A DNA stretch of 64,000 nucleotides from positions 1-64,000 of the forward strand of contig JAEWYE010000051.1 of assembly GCA_023458755.1 (NCBI GenBank), written 5' to 3'. The position numbers and the translations under genes are program-made. Below are positions 17,978 to 26,419 of the stretch, in pieces. The stretch is from Bacillota bacterium (lineage in GTDB: Bacteria; Bacillota; Clostridia; Oscillospirales; Acutalibacteraceae). The notes under the pieces were generated by a model. It saw only the letters and a list, made by a program, of their open reading frames with translations, did no database searches and had not been told where the DNA came from. Numbering within the stretch: the first letter of the stretch is position 1; each line of letters starts with the position of its first letter.

Positions 17978-18006
17978 ATTATACTCCACGGATATGAATT
18001 TTGCAA
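17978..18006 (-). promoter_or_regulatory. Promoter of the liv operon
   Basis: On the minus strand TTGCAA (18006-18001), 17-base spacer, TATAAT (17983-17978). The predicted transcript starts near 17971 and leaves a leader of about 100 bases before livK. Confidence 0.75.
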
Positions 18007-18143
18007 GCACTAACTGAACAATATGCGGCCATTCGAAAAAGATTGTTTACCTAGACAGTTTTCTACACATTTTTCAGAATAACTCTTAACAATTTTGCAG
18101 CGGAAGCATCTGGAAATTGCAAAAATAGCATTGCTTTAAACGC

Positions 18144-18854
18144 TCAAAGTGCTGGCGCTTTTTGGCAGCGAGCGGCAATCGCCTTAATGGGAATCCCCTG
18201 TTCAGTGAACATTTTTTCATGTTCGGTCATGATTTGAAATTCTTTCCATTCACCCGCCTGTATGTCCGGTGTTTGCCCGGCGTGCAAATCATCGGTCTGC
18301 CAAAGGACTTCGTATCCGCTTTCCGCAAAATAACGCAGAGTTGCCAGATACAAGTCATCGTCGTCCGTTTTAAAATAGATTTCGCCGCCGTCCGCCAGAA
18401 AAACCTTGTAGTTTTCAAGCTGGCGCGTGTAGGTCAGGCGTTTTTTGTGGTGCTTTCCCTTTGGCCAGGGGTTACAGAAATTGATATAAATACGCTCCAC
18501 CGTGTCGTTTGCATCCATCATCAGGGTAATACGCTCAATATCAAACGACATCAGCGCAACATTTTCCACCTTACGGTTAGCCGCTGTGAATGCGCTTTCA
18601 ATATTTCGTCTGGCCACACCAAGCACATCGCTGTTGATATCAATCGCAAGATAATTGACAGTGGGATTTTGTAAGGCTAATTCGGCCATAAAAGTACCCT
18701 TACCGCAGCCAAGCTCCAGATGAAGCGGCTGTCTTTTCGGGAACCACTCGTTCCATTTACCCTTGTTCTCCTGCGGCTCTTTTACAAAATAATCACACGC
18801 CGCCAGTTCCGGGCGCGCCCAAGGCTTTGTTCTCATCCTCATAAGTTTCACCAT
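18144..18854 (-). CDS. trmB: tRNA (guanine-N7-)-methyltransferase TrmB
   Basis: 236 residues. SAM-binding motif LELGCGKGTFMAELA near residue 46 and the TrmB signature NFCNPWPKGKHHKKRLTY near 126, followed by YFKTDDDDLY. It methylates G46 in the variable loop of tRNAs. The family usually begins MRMRxKPWA; that sequence starts at the in-frame ATG 18842, so the first four residues may not be translated. No strong RBS separates the two. Monocistronic. Confidence 0.94.
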   Translation of the reverse strand: MVKLMRMRTKPWARPELAACDYFVKEPQENKGKWNEWFPKRQPLHLELGCGKGTFMAELALQNPTVNYLAIDINSDVLGVARRNIESAFTAANRKVENVALMSFDIERITLMMDANDTVERIYINFCNPWPKGKHHKKRLTYTRQLENYKVFLADGGEIYFKTDDDDLYLATLRYFAESGYEVLWQTDDLHAGQTPDIQAGEWKEFQIMTEHEKMFTEQGIPIKAIAARCQKAPAL

Positions 18855-18930
18855 TCAAAAAAAGATTATGTAATTGATTCCGACAATTGATTATAGCAAA
18901 TTCAAAGCACTTTGTCGATTGAAAGATGAA

Positions 18931-18966
18931 GAAAAGAAAAAAGAGCGAGCAACCAAGCCCACTCTT
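18931..18966 (-). terminator. Terminator of the pit operon
   Basis: On the minus strand AAGAGTGGGC, a 6-nt loop and GCTCGCTCTT (10 pairs including two G-T) run into TTTTCTTTTC. It lies 30 bases after the DUF47 stop. Confidence 0.8.
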
Positions 18967-18995
18967 CTATCCCGTTAACTTGCCAATATGTGCAA

Positions 18996-19619
18996 TTAGG
19001 AATTCTTCATAATGATGCTTTCGATTTCGTTCGCCACGTGTTCGCAGGCATCACAGCATTTTTCAAAACGGTCAAACATTTCCATCCATGTCATAATTTC
19101 GACCGGATTTTTGGAAGTTGCAAACAACGTATGAACCGCGTCCATGTAAAGCCTGTCCCCATCCTCTTCAAGCTTATTGACTTCTACAATATAATCATGA
19201 ATTGTGGTGGATTTATGGAAATTATGAAGTTCCTCCATCGCCTGCTTCAGTGCGTCACAGCACTGGACAATGGCAGAGGAAAACGCCAGCGCTTCCGTAC
19301 GCGGAGCGGCAATACAGAACATGTGGAAACGCATGAGAACGTCTTCAATCGTATCGGTAACTTCATCGATTTCCTGCGCAAGTTCGATAATATCCTCACG
19401 TTCGATTGGCGTAATGAATTCGTGGACGAGTTTTTTCATCATGTCGTGCTTTTCGTTATCCGCAGCATGCTCAATTTCATGAATTGCTTTCATTTTATCC
19501 GCTACGCTGTTGGGGTCATAGTGTTCCAGGGAATCATGCAGAAAATGAGCTGCCTTGCATGAATATTCGACCAAATTCACAAACATCTTGTAATAATTGT
19601 TTTTACCTTTTCCAGCCAT
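18996..19619 (-). CDS. DUF47 (PhoU-like) phosphate transport accessory protein
   Basis: 207 residues from the ATG at 19619, with GGTGG 7 bases upstream; the TTG at 19646 has no RBS. All-helical DUF47/PhoU-like protein: repeated acidic motifs EIEHAADNEKHDMM and EREDIIELAQEIDEVTDTIE carry the metal-binding E-x3-D pattern typical of the PhoU fold. DUF47 proteins are encoded next to Pit transporters and are thought to control their activity. Here it is 82 bases downstream of pit on the same strand. Confidence 0.9.
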   Translation of the reverse strand: MAGKGKNNYYKMFVNLVEYSCKAAHFLHDSLEHYDPNSVADKMKAIHEIEHAADNEKHDMMKKLVHEFITPIEREDIIELAQEIDEVTDTIEDVLMRFHMFCIAAPRTEALAFSSAIVQCCDALKQAMEELHNFHKSTTIHDYIVEVNKLEEDGDRLYMDAVHTLFATSKNPVEIMTWMEMFDRFEKCCDACEHVANEIESIIMKNS

Positions 19620-19701
19620 GTTAAAGCCACCATTCCTTATTTTCAAATTTATGCAAACTCACATTTGAAAGAACGTTTAATTTTTGATATTCCGTTTTGA
19701 A

Positions 19702-20757
19702 TCAGAAAAGCCAGATAAACAGCTTTGCCATAAAGAATCCGATGATTCCGCAGCCAGGGAAAGTCAGCACCCAGGTAAGAACCATTTCTTTTACAACGCC
19801 CCAATTGACGGAAGATAAGCGTTTTGCCGCACCCACACCCATAATTGCCGTAGTTTTGGTGTGCGTGGTGCTTACCGGAATACCGGTAAGAGAAGAAAGC
19901 AGGAGACATCCGGCTCCGGCTAAATCAGCAGAAAAGCCCTGATATTTTTCAAGCTTGACCATGTCCATGCCAACCGCTTTGATAATGCGGTAACCGCCGA
20001 TGGATGTTCCCAGGCCCATTACAGCAGAACACAGAATCATAAGCCACAGAGGAATTTGGAAATTGGTAACATGTGCCTGTCCTTTTGCTAAAAAGGCACC
20101 GAGCATGAATACGCCGATAAACTTTTGGCCATCCTGTGCGCCGTGCATAAACGCCATTGCCGCACCGCCGCCGATTTGCGCGCCCTGAAAGAACTTCGTC
20201 GTTTTTCTGCGGTCAAAACCGTGAGCAAACAATTCGGTCAGCTTTACGGAAATCCAACCCATAACAAAGCCCAAAATGCTGGAAAGAATCAGCCCGTAAA
20301 TGACTTTGATCCACTCGGAACCGTTAATACCTTGAAAATTGCCGTGCAGTGCAATCGCACCGCCGGAAATACCCGCGATTAACGCGTGGCTTTCACTTGT
20401 TGGAATACCAAACTTCCACGCCACCGTAGCCCAGGTGACAATAGCGACCAGCGCGGCACAAAGAGCAACGGTAGCCTCATGCGCATTGGAGCCGAAATCC
20501 ACCATATTATAGATTGTTTCCGCTACCTTTGCGTTGAATAACGTCATAACCAAAACGCCGAAGAAATTGAAAACCGCTGCCATTAAAATAGCAGCGCGGG
20601 GATTCATGGAACGGGTAGAAATACAAGTCGCGATTGCGTTCGGCGCATCCGTCCAGCCGTTTACCATAATAACCGCCAAAGTTAAGATTGCGGTAATCAG
20701 CAAGGCGGGATTAGACACCAGCTGTGCCAAAAAATCCGGAAGCAGAATAGTATTCAT
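19702..20757 (-). CDS. pit: PiT-family inorganic phosphate transporter
   Basis: 351 residues with about ten hydrophobic helices and the internal duplication of the family: NGWTDAPNAIATCISTRSM near the N-terminus and VSTTHTKTTAIMGVGAAKRL near the C-terminus; GIPTSESHALIAGISGGAIA marks the first repeat. It takes up phosphate, probably as a metal-phosphate complex or with a cation gradient. Co-transcribed with the DUF47 gene. The promoter at 20813-20841 is directly upstream; no clear PhoP box was found. Confidence 0.92.
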   Translation of the reverse strand: MNTILLPDFLAQLVSNPALLITAILTLAVIMVNGWTDAPNAIATCISTRSMNPRAAILMAAVFNFFGVLVMTLFNAKVAETIYNMVDFGSNAHEATVALCAALVAIVTWATVAWKFGIPTSESHALIAGISGGAIALHGNFQGINGSEWIKVIYGLILSSILGFVMGWISVKLTELFAHGFDRRKTTKFFQGAQIGGGAAMAFMHGAQDGQKFIGVFMLGAFLAKGQAHVTNFQIPLWLMILCSAVMGLGTSIGGYRIIKAVGMDMVKLEKYQGFSADLAGAGCLLLSSLTGIPVSTTHTKTTAIMGVGAAKRLSSVNWGVVKEMVLTWVLTFPGCGIIGFFMAKLFIWLF

Positions 20758-20812
20758 AAAAGGAACTCCAGTCTATGTAGAATGTTTTGCTTTTTAACCC
20801 AAACTTAATTTT

Positions 20813-20841
20813 ATCATAACATTTCTTTAACACGGATACAA
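20813..20841 (-). promoter_or_regulatory. Promoter of the pit operon
   Basis: On the minus strand TTGTAT (20841-20836), 17-base spacer, TATGAT (20818-20813), 56 bases before the pit start. Confidence 0.6.
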
Positions 20842-20921
20842 TGTTTAAAAAGAATAATACGACAAATATTTTATAATATAACTCATTTATTTATAGTTAC
20901 TATTATTATCATCTTCCCATA

Positions 20922-20963
20922 AAATATACGCACGGCATTTTGCATACCGTGCGTATATTTTTT
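20922..20963. terminator. Terminator downstream of the deacetylase gene
   Basis: AAATATACGCACGG (20922-20935) and its exact complement (20947-20960) form a 14-bp stem with an 11-nt loop. The minus-strand reading ends ATATTTTATGGG and serves the deacetylase transcript; the plus-strand reading has a better T-tract (ATATTTTTT). Confidence 0.75.
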
Positions 20964-20968
20964 GATAG

Positions 20969-21066
20969 AGTCAGTCAGCTTTAGAAAACATCCAAGAACC
21001 AAGCGTAAATCTTTGATATATGGATTTCATGCTTGTAGATTGGTCTTATTTTCAAGTTAACTGACT
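20969..21066. other. Long imperfect hairpin in the 3' region of the deacetylase transcript
   Basis: Nested complementary blocks: AGTCAGT (20969) with ACTGACT (21060), then AAGAACC with GGTCTT, AAGC with GCTT and AAATC with GATTT around a central loop near 21016. The stem is about 95 bases long with internal bulges. It could be a structured 3'UTR, a small RNA or the relic of a palindromic insertion. Confidence 0.4.
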
Positions 21067-21083
21067 ATATATTCACGTTGGTT

Positions 21084-21899
21084 TCAGGAACCGCATAAAT
21101 CGTGAAGAGTGCCGAATGTATAGCCCATGCCCTCCCACTTCGTCAAAAGTTCATCCAGTATTCCGCTGTTGGTTTTTGACGTGCTATGCAGCAGAACAAC
21201 CGCGCCCGGATGAATGCGGGGCAGCAGTTTTTCGAATGCCTGCTCTTTGGTGGGCTGTTTATCCTTATACCAGTCCACATAGGCAAGGCTCCAAAAAATT
21301 GTGTGATAGCCCAGTTCGTTTGCCTGCTTTAAATTACTTTCGCAGTACTTTCCCTGCGGCGGGCGGTAAAACTTCTGCATCTCCTGCCCTGTTGCCTGCT
21401 TGTAAATCTCCTCAACCGAAGTCATTTCTTTTTTAAAGGCATCCATATCTGATATTTTTGACATATCGGGATGCGTATAGGTGTGGTTTCCTACAATGTG
21501 ACCGTCACTCAGCATACGTTTGACCAGTTCGGGATTTGACTTGACATAGGTGCCAACCACAAAAAAAGCAGCCTTCACCTTATGCTTTTTTAAAGTGTCC
21601 AAAATAGTGGGAGTATAACCGGCTTCGTAACCGGCGTCAAAGGTCAGGTAAATCACTTTTTTATCGGCACTTCCCACATAGTAGGCCTGATACTGTTTTA
21701 AATACTCGGGGGACGCGTTGCCGGTTGGCTGTTTTCCGTTTTCCTTAAACCCAAGTCCCCAATTGGTATTGGCGGCCGCAGTCGCGACTGTTTGCTGTGC
21801 GGAATGGGCAAGCCGGGCAAACGCAAAAGGCAGGGCTATCAACAAAATGCAGCACATCAGCCCAATAATGATATACTTTTTGCGGATCACCAAAACCAT
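21084..21899 (-). CDS. PdaA-type delta-lactam/peptidoglycan deacetylase
   Basis: 271 residues from ATG 21899; the ATG at 21911 abuts the GAAAGG site. One signal-anchor helix, then a CE4 NodB domain of the PdaA type: VIYLTFDAGYEAGYTPTILD (Asp pair, with the FDAGYE form typical of PdaA rather than FDDGP), IVGNHTYTHPDMS (H-x3-H), RPPQGKY and VLLHSTSKTNSGIL. PdaA deacetylates muramic acid before muramic-delta-lactam formation in spore cortex, so a sporulation role is likely but inferred. It is 160 bases downstream of the radical SAM gene on the same strand. Confidence 0.88.
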   Translation of the reverse strand: MVLVIRKKYIIIGLMCCILLIALPFAFARLAHSAQQTVATAAANTNWGLGFKENGKQPTGNASPEYLKQYQAYYVGSADKKVIYLTFDAGYEAGYTPTILDTLKKHKVKAAFFVVGTYVKSNPELVKRMLSDGHIVGNHTYTHPDMSKISDMDAFKKEMTSVEEIYKQATGQEMQKFYRPPQGKYCESNLKQANELGYHTIFWSLAYVDWYKDKQPTKEQAFEKLLPRIHPGAVVLLHSTSKTNSGILDELLTKWEGMGYTFGTLHDLCGS

Positions 21900-22059
21900 A
21901 TATATGACCATCCTTTCGCAGATAACGGAAGTTTTCTCTTCCTAAGACGGTACTATCTATATGGCTTTGAACGCCGCATTATGTCACTTTTCGTTGAATT
22001 TGGTTGTCCGCATTTCTCGACAATCCGAACCGGACGATTTTGCAGCCCGTTCCATCTTC

Positions 22060-23406
22060 CTATTTCAGCGTGTTCCTTCTTCGAAAGCCGAAAGCAAGCA
22101 TATGCAATACATACTTCGCATTTACAAAACGGTAGGCACCTCTTTTGTAACCCAATAAAAATGTTTTGAAAAGGAACAGGCGGTAATTCCAGTAAAAGCG
22201 GACAGAAGAAAGATTTTGCGGGCGCATGACAAGATGAACCAAATCCCATTTTTCAATACGGCGTTCAAATATTCTCTCTTTTTCCCGCTGATACAATTTC
22301 GTGGGTGGAATCGGCGTAAAAATCGACATAGAAACATGTTTTAAATTCTGTGCTTTCACCCATTCATAAACTTGCTGAAAATCTTTTTTGCGGAAGGTTA
22401 AATCCGCAATCAACAAAGCGACACACTCCGCGTTGTTTTGATTTAAAATTGTTACACAGTTTTCATTAATTTCTTTGCTCGTCAATTTTTGATAAGAGGT
22501 TAAATTGCTGTTTTCGATTCCCTCAATGCCCACCAAAAAATAACGGAACCCTATCTCACATAAATTGTGTACAGTGGACGGATGCTTTGCGATAAAATCC
22601 GTTCTGGCATAGCAAATATAGGATTTATGAATGCCGTTCGCTTTCACAGCAGCGGCAAACCGGGAAAGACGATTTTCATCCACTAAAAAATCAGAATCCA
22701 CAATAAAAATTGTTTCCGCTTCAATCGTTTTGAGTTCCTCGATTACTTTGTCTATGCTGCGTGTTTGATAAATGCCGCCATGCAAATTGGTTCCATAGCA
22801 GAAGGAGCATTTATAGGGACAGGAAACCGCCGTTTTTAACGTTGCAACACGGGAGAACTCCAAATAGCGGAATTTTTCAGCATGCTGCTTTTGAAAATCG
22901 CGAATCGGAATCGGCAAATCGTTAATGTTGCAGGGAACCAGTTCATTTTCTACAAACGCACCGGCTTTCCGGTAACAAAGCCCATTGATGCCGCTCACGG
23001 ATTTTCCGTTCTGTATGGCCAGAAGCAGTTTTTGAAAGCACTGCATGGACTCACTGCGGAACACATAATCAGCATCGGAAAAATACAGTCGTTTGCAGTT
23101 TAACTGCGCGTGCACGCCGCCGATTATCACCTTGCACCCCGGACAAATACGTTTGGACAGAGCCGCATATTTTTTCATACGGTTTTCCTGCGTGATATAT
23201 CCGGTCATGGCAACAACATCCGGCTGATATTCTTTGAGGGCGGCTGAAAATTTTTGGTATTCCACAACGCCGTCATAAATTCTGGCATCCACATGTAGTT
23301 CACTGCAAGCGGTATACAGATATTCCAGTTCCAAAGGTTCGCAGTCCATGGAAGAAGATAAGGTTAAAGCATTCAGCAAAACTGGTCTTACCAATAATAC
23401 TTTCAT
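22060..23406 (-). CDS. Radical SAM protein with N-terminal B12-binding-like domain
   Basis: 448 residues. Residues about 1-130 resemble the cobalamin-binding Rossmann domain of B12-dependent radical SAM proteins (VVAMTGYITQENRMKKYAAL, KVIIGGVHAQLN), but the lower-ligand DxHxxG motif is replaced by DARIYDG, so B12 binding is doubtful. The radical SAM core has TAVSCPYKCSFCYGTNLHGG (Cys-x3-Cys-x2-Cys, about 195-205), then TIFIVDSDFLVDENRLSRFA. The substrate is unknown. GGAGG lies 9 bases upstream. It follows the HD-GYP gene by 36 bases and probably forms an operon with it. Confidence 0.8.
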   Translation of the reverse strand: MKVLLVRPVLLNALTLSSSMDCEPLELEYLYTACSELHVDARIYDGVVEYQKFSAALKEYQPDVVAMTGYITQENRMKKYAALSKRICPGCKVIIGGVHAQLNCKRLYFSDADYVFRSESMQCFQKLLLAIQNGKSVSGINGLCYRKAGAFVENELVPCNINDLPIPIRDFQKQHAEKFRYLEFSRVATLKTAVSCPYKCSFCYGTNLHGGIYQTRSIDKVIEELKTIEAETIFIVDSDFLVDENRLSRFAAAVKANGIHKSYICYARTDFIAKHPSTVHNLCEIGFRYFLVGIEGIENSNLTSYQKLTSKEINENCVTILNQNNAECVALLIADLTFRKKDFQQVYEWVKAQNLKHVSMSIFTPIPPTKLYQREKERIFERRIEKWDLVHLVMRPQNLSSVRFYWNYRLFLFKTFLLGYKRGAYRFVNAKYVLHMLAFGFRRRNTLK

Positions 23407-23442
23407 CCTAAATCTCCTCCTAAATAAAATAGAAAGAAGCGT

Positions 23443-24708
23443 CTAACGCATAAAATATTCAAAATCTCTGCACAGATCGGCATATTCGTTTTGCATGTTT
23501 TGGTAGGTTTGGAGCGTTTCCTGCGAAGCGTAATCCGCACTCTCCATAATGCAGTCATAGTTTGGAAGTATTTTCTCTACAATGTCTTTATCCAATTTGT
23601 TGCTGTCGCTCATCTGCGTTAAAATCGTGATGATTTTTTCTTTGGGGAACGGTTCTTTGTAGCTTCTTTTTCCGCTCAGTGCGCTCATGATATCCGCAAT
23701 CGCGACAACCCGCTCTTTCACCGAAAGGTCATCGGCTGTTAAGCCTTTGGGGTAGCCGGAACCGTCCAGCTTCTCATGGTGTCGAACCGCAATTTTGCAT
23801 ATTTCGGGGTCTACATAGCCGTTGAGAATTTCCTCGCTGACCGTCACATGGTTTTTCATAATGCTCATTTCGCGGTCATCCAGTTTCCCCCTGCTTTCCA
23901 AAATAGAAAGAGGCGTGGCAATTTTGCCGATATCGTGCAGCCAAGCTCCGTAATATACTTTTTGGACGTCTTGTTCGCTTAAGCCCAGCATTTTTGCCAC
24001 CGCCACGCTGATACTAACCGTTGCAATGGTGTGGGCTACCGTGAATTCACTCCGAAAGTCGATAGAATAAGCCAGCAGTTTTAAATAACGGTCAATTTCA
24101 TCATCCGTAAAACGAATGTCTTCCACAAAGGCAGAAAAATCCGCTTCATAGGTTCCGCTTGTGATTGCCTCAACAATCTGATATTCTTCATTCGCCGCCA
24201 AAAACAAGTCAATATCCGAAGACAGGAACGCACGGTCTCGATATGGCTCAAAAAAATCCGAATCGACTGTTCCGTGTTCAAACTGCAGATAAACGTCGAT
24301 GCGGTCGGCTAAATGAATACGGTTTGCAATCCACATATTCCGGCATCCAAAGCAGGAGCGGTCTTTTGCATCCACATGATGATACAAAACAGAATCCGCC
24401 AAAAGGGAAAGCGGCGTCATATTTTTTACAAACAGATAGCCGTAAATAGAATGGTGCCAGCTGTCCTTCGTTTCAAACTGCACAATATTTCCGATTTCGT
24501 CTGTTTTAAATGCACCGATGTCATGCAGGATTCCGAGCAGGCAGATATCGATCCTCTGCTGTCGGGTACACGTTTCCTCGTACTGCATCATTTTATAAAG
24601 AATATATGCGACACGTGAGCCATGATTCACCAAACGGGGGTCAATCAGGCTCAAAGTTTTTTGTATGATGTGAATTACATTTTTACTTTCGATTATTTCC
24701 ACTTTCAT
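23443..24708 (-). CDS. HD-GYP domain protein (cyclic-di-GMP phosphodiesterase family)
   Basis: 421 residues with two HD domains. The N-terminal one has LGILHDIGAFKTDE near residue 47. The C-terminal one is a full HD-GYP: YYGAWLHDIGKIATP, IMKNHVTVSEEIL, VRHHEKLDGSGYPKGL and ERVVAIADIMSALSG. The HD-GYP set of metal ligands is complete, so hydrolysis of cyclic di-GMP or a related dinucleotide is plausible. No sensor or membrane domain is present. The start is uncertain: ATG 24708 lies only 2 bases after GGGAG; GTG 24702 is spaced better. Confidence 0.88.
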   Translation of the reverse strand: MKVEIIESKNVIHIIQKTLSLIDPRLVNHGSRVAYILYKMMQYEETCTRQQRIDICLLGILHDIGAFKTDEIGNIVQFETKDSWHHSIYGYLFVKNMTPLSLLADSVLYHHVDAKDRSCFGCRNMWIANRIHLADRIDVYLQFEHGTVDSDFFEPYRDRAFLSSDIDLFLAANEEYQIVEAITSGTYEADFSAFVEDIRFTDDEIDRYLKLLAYSIDFRSEFTVAHTIATVSISVAVAKMLGLSEQDVQKVYYGAWLHDIGKIATPLSILESRGKLDDREMSIMKNHVTVSEEILNGYVDPEICKIAVRHHEKLDGSGYPKGLTADDLSVKERVVAIADIMSALSGKRSYKEPFPKEKIITILTQMSDSNKLDKDIVEKILPNYDCIMESADYASQETLQTYQNMQNEYADLCRDFEYFMR

Positions 24709-24916
24709 ATCTCCCAATCACTAGCAACTAAACAATATGCATTATATACGTTTTTTGTCTATGATTGGTGTATAAGGAAGATTATTGTATAAAAAGGGAG
24801 AAAAGTTTGGCTGAAAGTGTGTGCCATAAATTTATAAGCCGCATATGGTATTCTGAAACCAGGTGTGCTACAATACCTTTGCGGTTGATAAAAACCGCGT
24901 GAAACGGGGCTAAAGA

Positions 24917-25807
24917 ATGAAAAAAGGACACAAACCAAGCAAAAAGGACATCTTTCGGTTTTTAGGCGCGATTCTGGGCACATTTTTATACGCAGCCGGA
25001 ATGAACCTTTTTATCGTACCGCTTAATTTGTACAGTGGTGGGCTAATGGGTATCTGCCAGCTGATTCGAACATTTTTGGTCAATTATCTGCACTTTCCGT
25101 TCCACAATTTTGATATTGCGGGTATTATTTACTACATCATTGACATTCCTTTGGCGTATGTTGCATATAAGTCGATGGGAAGAACCTTTTTCATTAAAAC
25201 ACTTGTCTGTATGACGACTATGACATTGTTTCTAACGGTTATTCCCATACCAAAAGTTATGCTGCTGACCGACGATCTGTTAACCTCGGGGATAATCGGC
25301 GGTATTATCTGCGGATTTGGCACCGGCTTAACCCTGATGATGGGCGGTTCTGCCGGCGGAATGGATATCATCAGCATCTATTTCATCCGCAAAAACGGGA
25401 ATTTCAGCGTCGGGAAAATCAATCTGGCTGTCAATCTGTTTGTTTATGCCATTTGCATGTTTCTGTTTAATATTCGACTGGTCATCTATTCTGTTATTTT
25501 TGCAGCCGCATCTTCTGTGGCGACGGATAAAATCCACTCGCAGAATATCAATGTGGAATTTATTATTATTACTAAAAAGGACAGCGCTCAAATGGAGCGC
25601 GAAGTAATGGAGCAGCTAGGACGCGGCGTAACGCGATGGAATGCCACCGGTGGATACACTGAGGACAAAGAACAGATTTTATACATACTGCTTTCCAAAT
25701 ATGAATGCGGGCAGCTTAAGCATATCGTACACAAGTATGACCCGAATGCCTTTATTGTAGAAAAAGAACATGCGCAGGTAACCGGAAACTACTTAAAAAA
25801 GTTATAA
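24917..25807 (+). CDS. YitT family membrane protein (DUF161/DUF2179)
   Basis: 296 residues. Five to six membrane helices over the first 200 residues (GAILGTFLYAAGMNLFIVPL, GGIICGFGTGLTLMMGGSAGG) followed by the soluble DUF2179 domain from about 215 (NVEFIIITKKDSAQMEREVM; ALGRGVTR-like QLGRGVTRWNATGGYT). The family is abundant in Firmicutes with several copies per genome; the transported substrate is not established. A GGGG site lies 7 bases before ATG. It is divergent from the HD-GYP gene and convergent with the VOC gene, separated by a single base. Confidence 0.9.
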   Translation: MKKGHKPSKKDIFRFLGAILGTFLYAAGMNLFIVPLNLYSGGLMGICQLIRTFLVNYLHFPFHNFDIAGIIYYIIDIPLAYVAYKSMGRTFFIKTLVCMTTMTLFLTVIPIPKVMLLTDDLLTSGIIGGIICGFGTGLTLMMGGSAGGMDIISIYFIRKNGNFSVGKINLAVNLFVYAICMFLFNIRLVIYSVIFAAASSVATDKIHSQNINVEFIIITKKDSAQMEREVMEQLGRGVTRWNATGGYTEDKEQILYILLSKYECGQLKHIVHKYDPNAFIVEKEHAQVTGNYLKKL

Positions 25808-25808
25808 A

Positions 25809-26282
25809 TCATGTCTTTTCTTCCATGCAGGATTCCACAAAAGCCACCGGAAACTGAGAACGTTCAGCCGCATCTTCCACCGACATTCCGCTTGCAAGAA
25901 AACGCCGTATTACCGTCCTCATACTCTCGCCTACTTCAATGATATGACCATCCGGATCATAAAACCGAACCACCCTTTGTCCCCACGGGTACTCCTTTAC
26001 CCCATGGACATATTCGATCTGTTCAAAAGTATGCAAATGCGATAGAAACGCTTCAAAATTTTCTTCTTCAAAATACAGTTCAAAATTATTGCTTTTCTCT
26101 GTGACTTTCTTTTCTTTTCCGATAAAGTCCTGCCAGGTTGACTTCGTCTGCAAAGAAAAGTCACCCGTAAAGGTAATATTCGCACCAAAATCCAGAATGA
26201 CCGTTTGATTCAGCACTTTTTCGTAAAACGCACGTGCTTTTTCCATATTCTCTACAACAATAAGCGGTGATGTAAATTTCAT
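25809..26282 (-). CDS. VOC (glyoxalase/bleomycin-resistance fold) protein
   Basis: 157 residues. Begins MKFTSPLIVVENMEKARAFY, the typical first beta-alpha unit of a vicinal oxygen chelate module; the second half has EYPWGQRVVRFYDPDGHIIE with the conserved metal-ligand Glu. A C-terminal extension (about 125-157) is helical. Function ranges from dioxygenases to drug binding and is not assignable. AAGGAG lies 7 bases upstream. Confidence 0.85.
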   Translation of the reverse strand: MKFTSPLIVVENMEKARAFYEKVLNQTVILDFGANITFTGDFSLQTKSTWQDFIGKEKKVTEKSNNFELYFEEENFEAFLSHLHTFEQIEYVHGVKEYPWGQRVVRFYDPDGHIIEVGESMRTVIRRFLASGMSVEDAAERSQFPVAFVESCMEEKT

Positions 26283-26370
26283 GACCTAACTCCTTACTTT
26301 TCTGCCTACAAACAATAATATTCTAATACAAATATTACCATAGTATAGCTAGATAAACAAGGGCATACAA

Positions 26371-26416
26371 ACACCGGGCGGCTGTTCCTCCAACCGAAGA
26401 ACAGCCGCCCGTTTTG
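26371..26416 (-). terminator. Terminator of the ABC-2 operon
   Basis: CGGGCGGCTGTTC (26375-26387) and its exact complement at 26399-26411 form a 13-bp stem, extended by imperfect ATACAAA pairing. It lies just after the permease stop at 26420. The minus-strand T-tract is modest; the plus-strand reading also has CGTTTTGTATTT. Confidence 0.7.
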
Positions 26417-26419
26417 TAT

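Larger units (their letters stand above)
20758..21083. other. 326-base intergenic region between pit and the deacetylase
   Basis: It holds the pit promoter, a terminator at 20922-20963 and a long imperfect hairpin at 20969-21066. No coding sequence was recognised. Confidence 0.6.
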
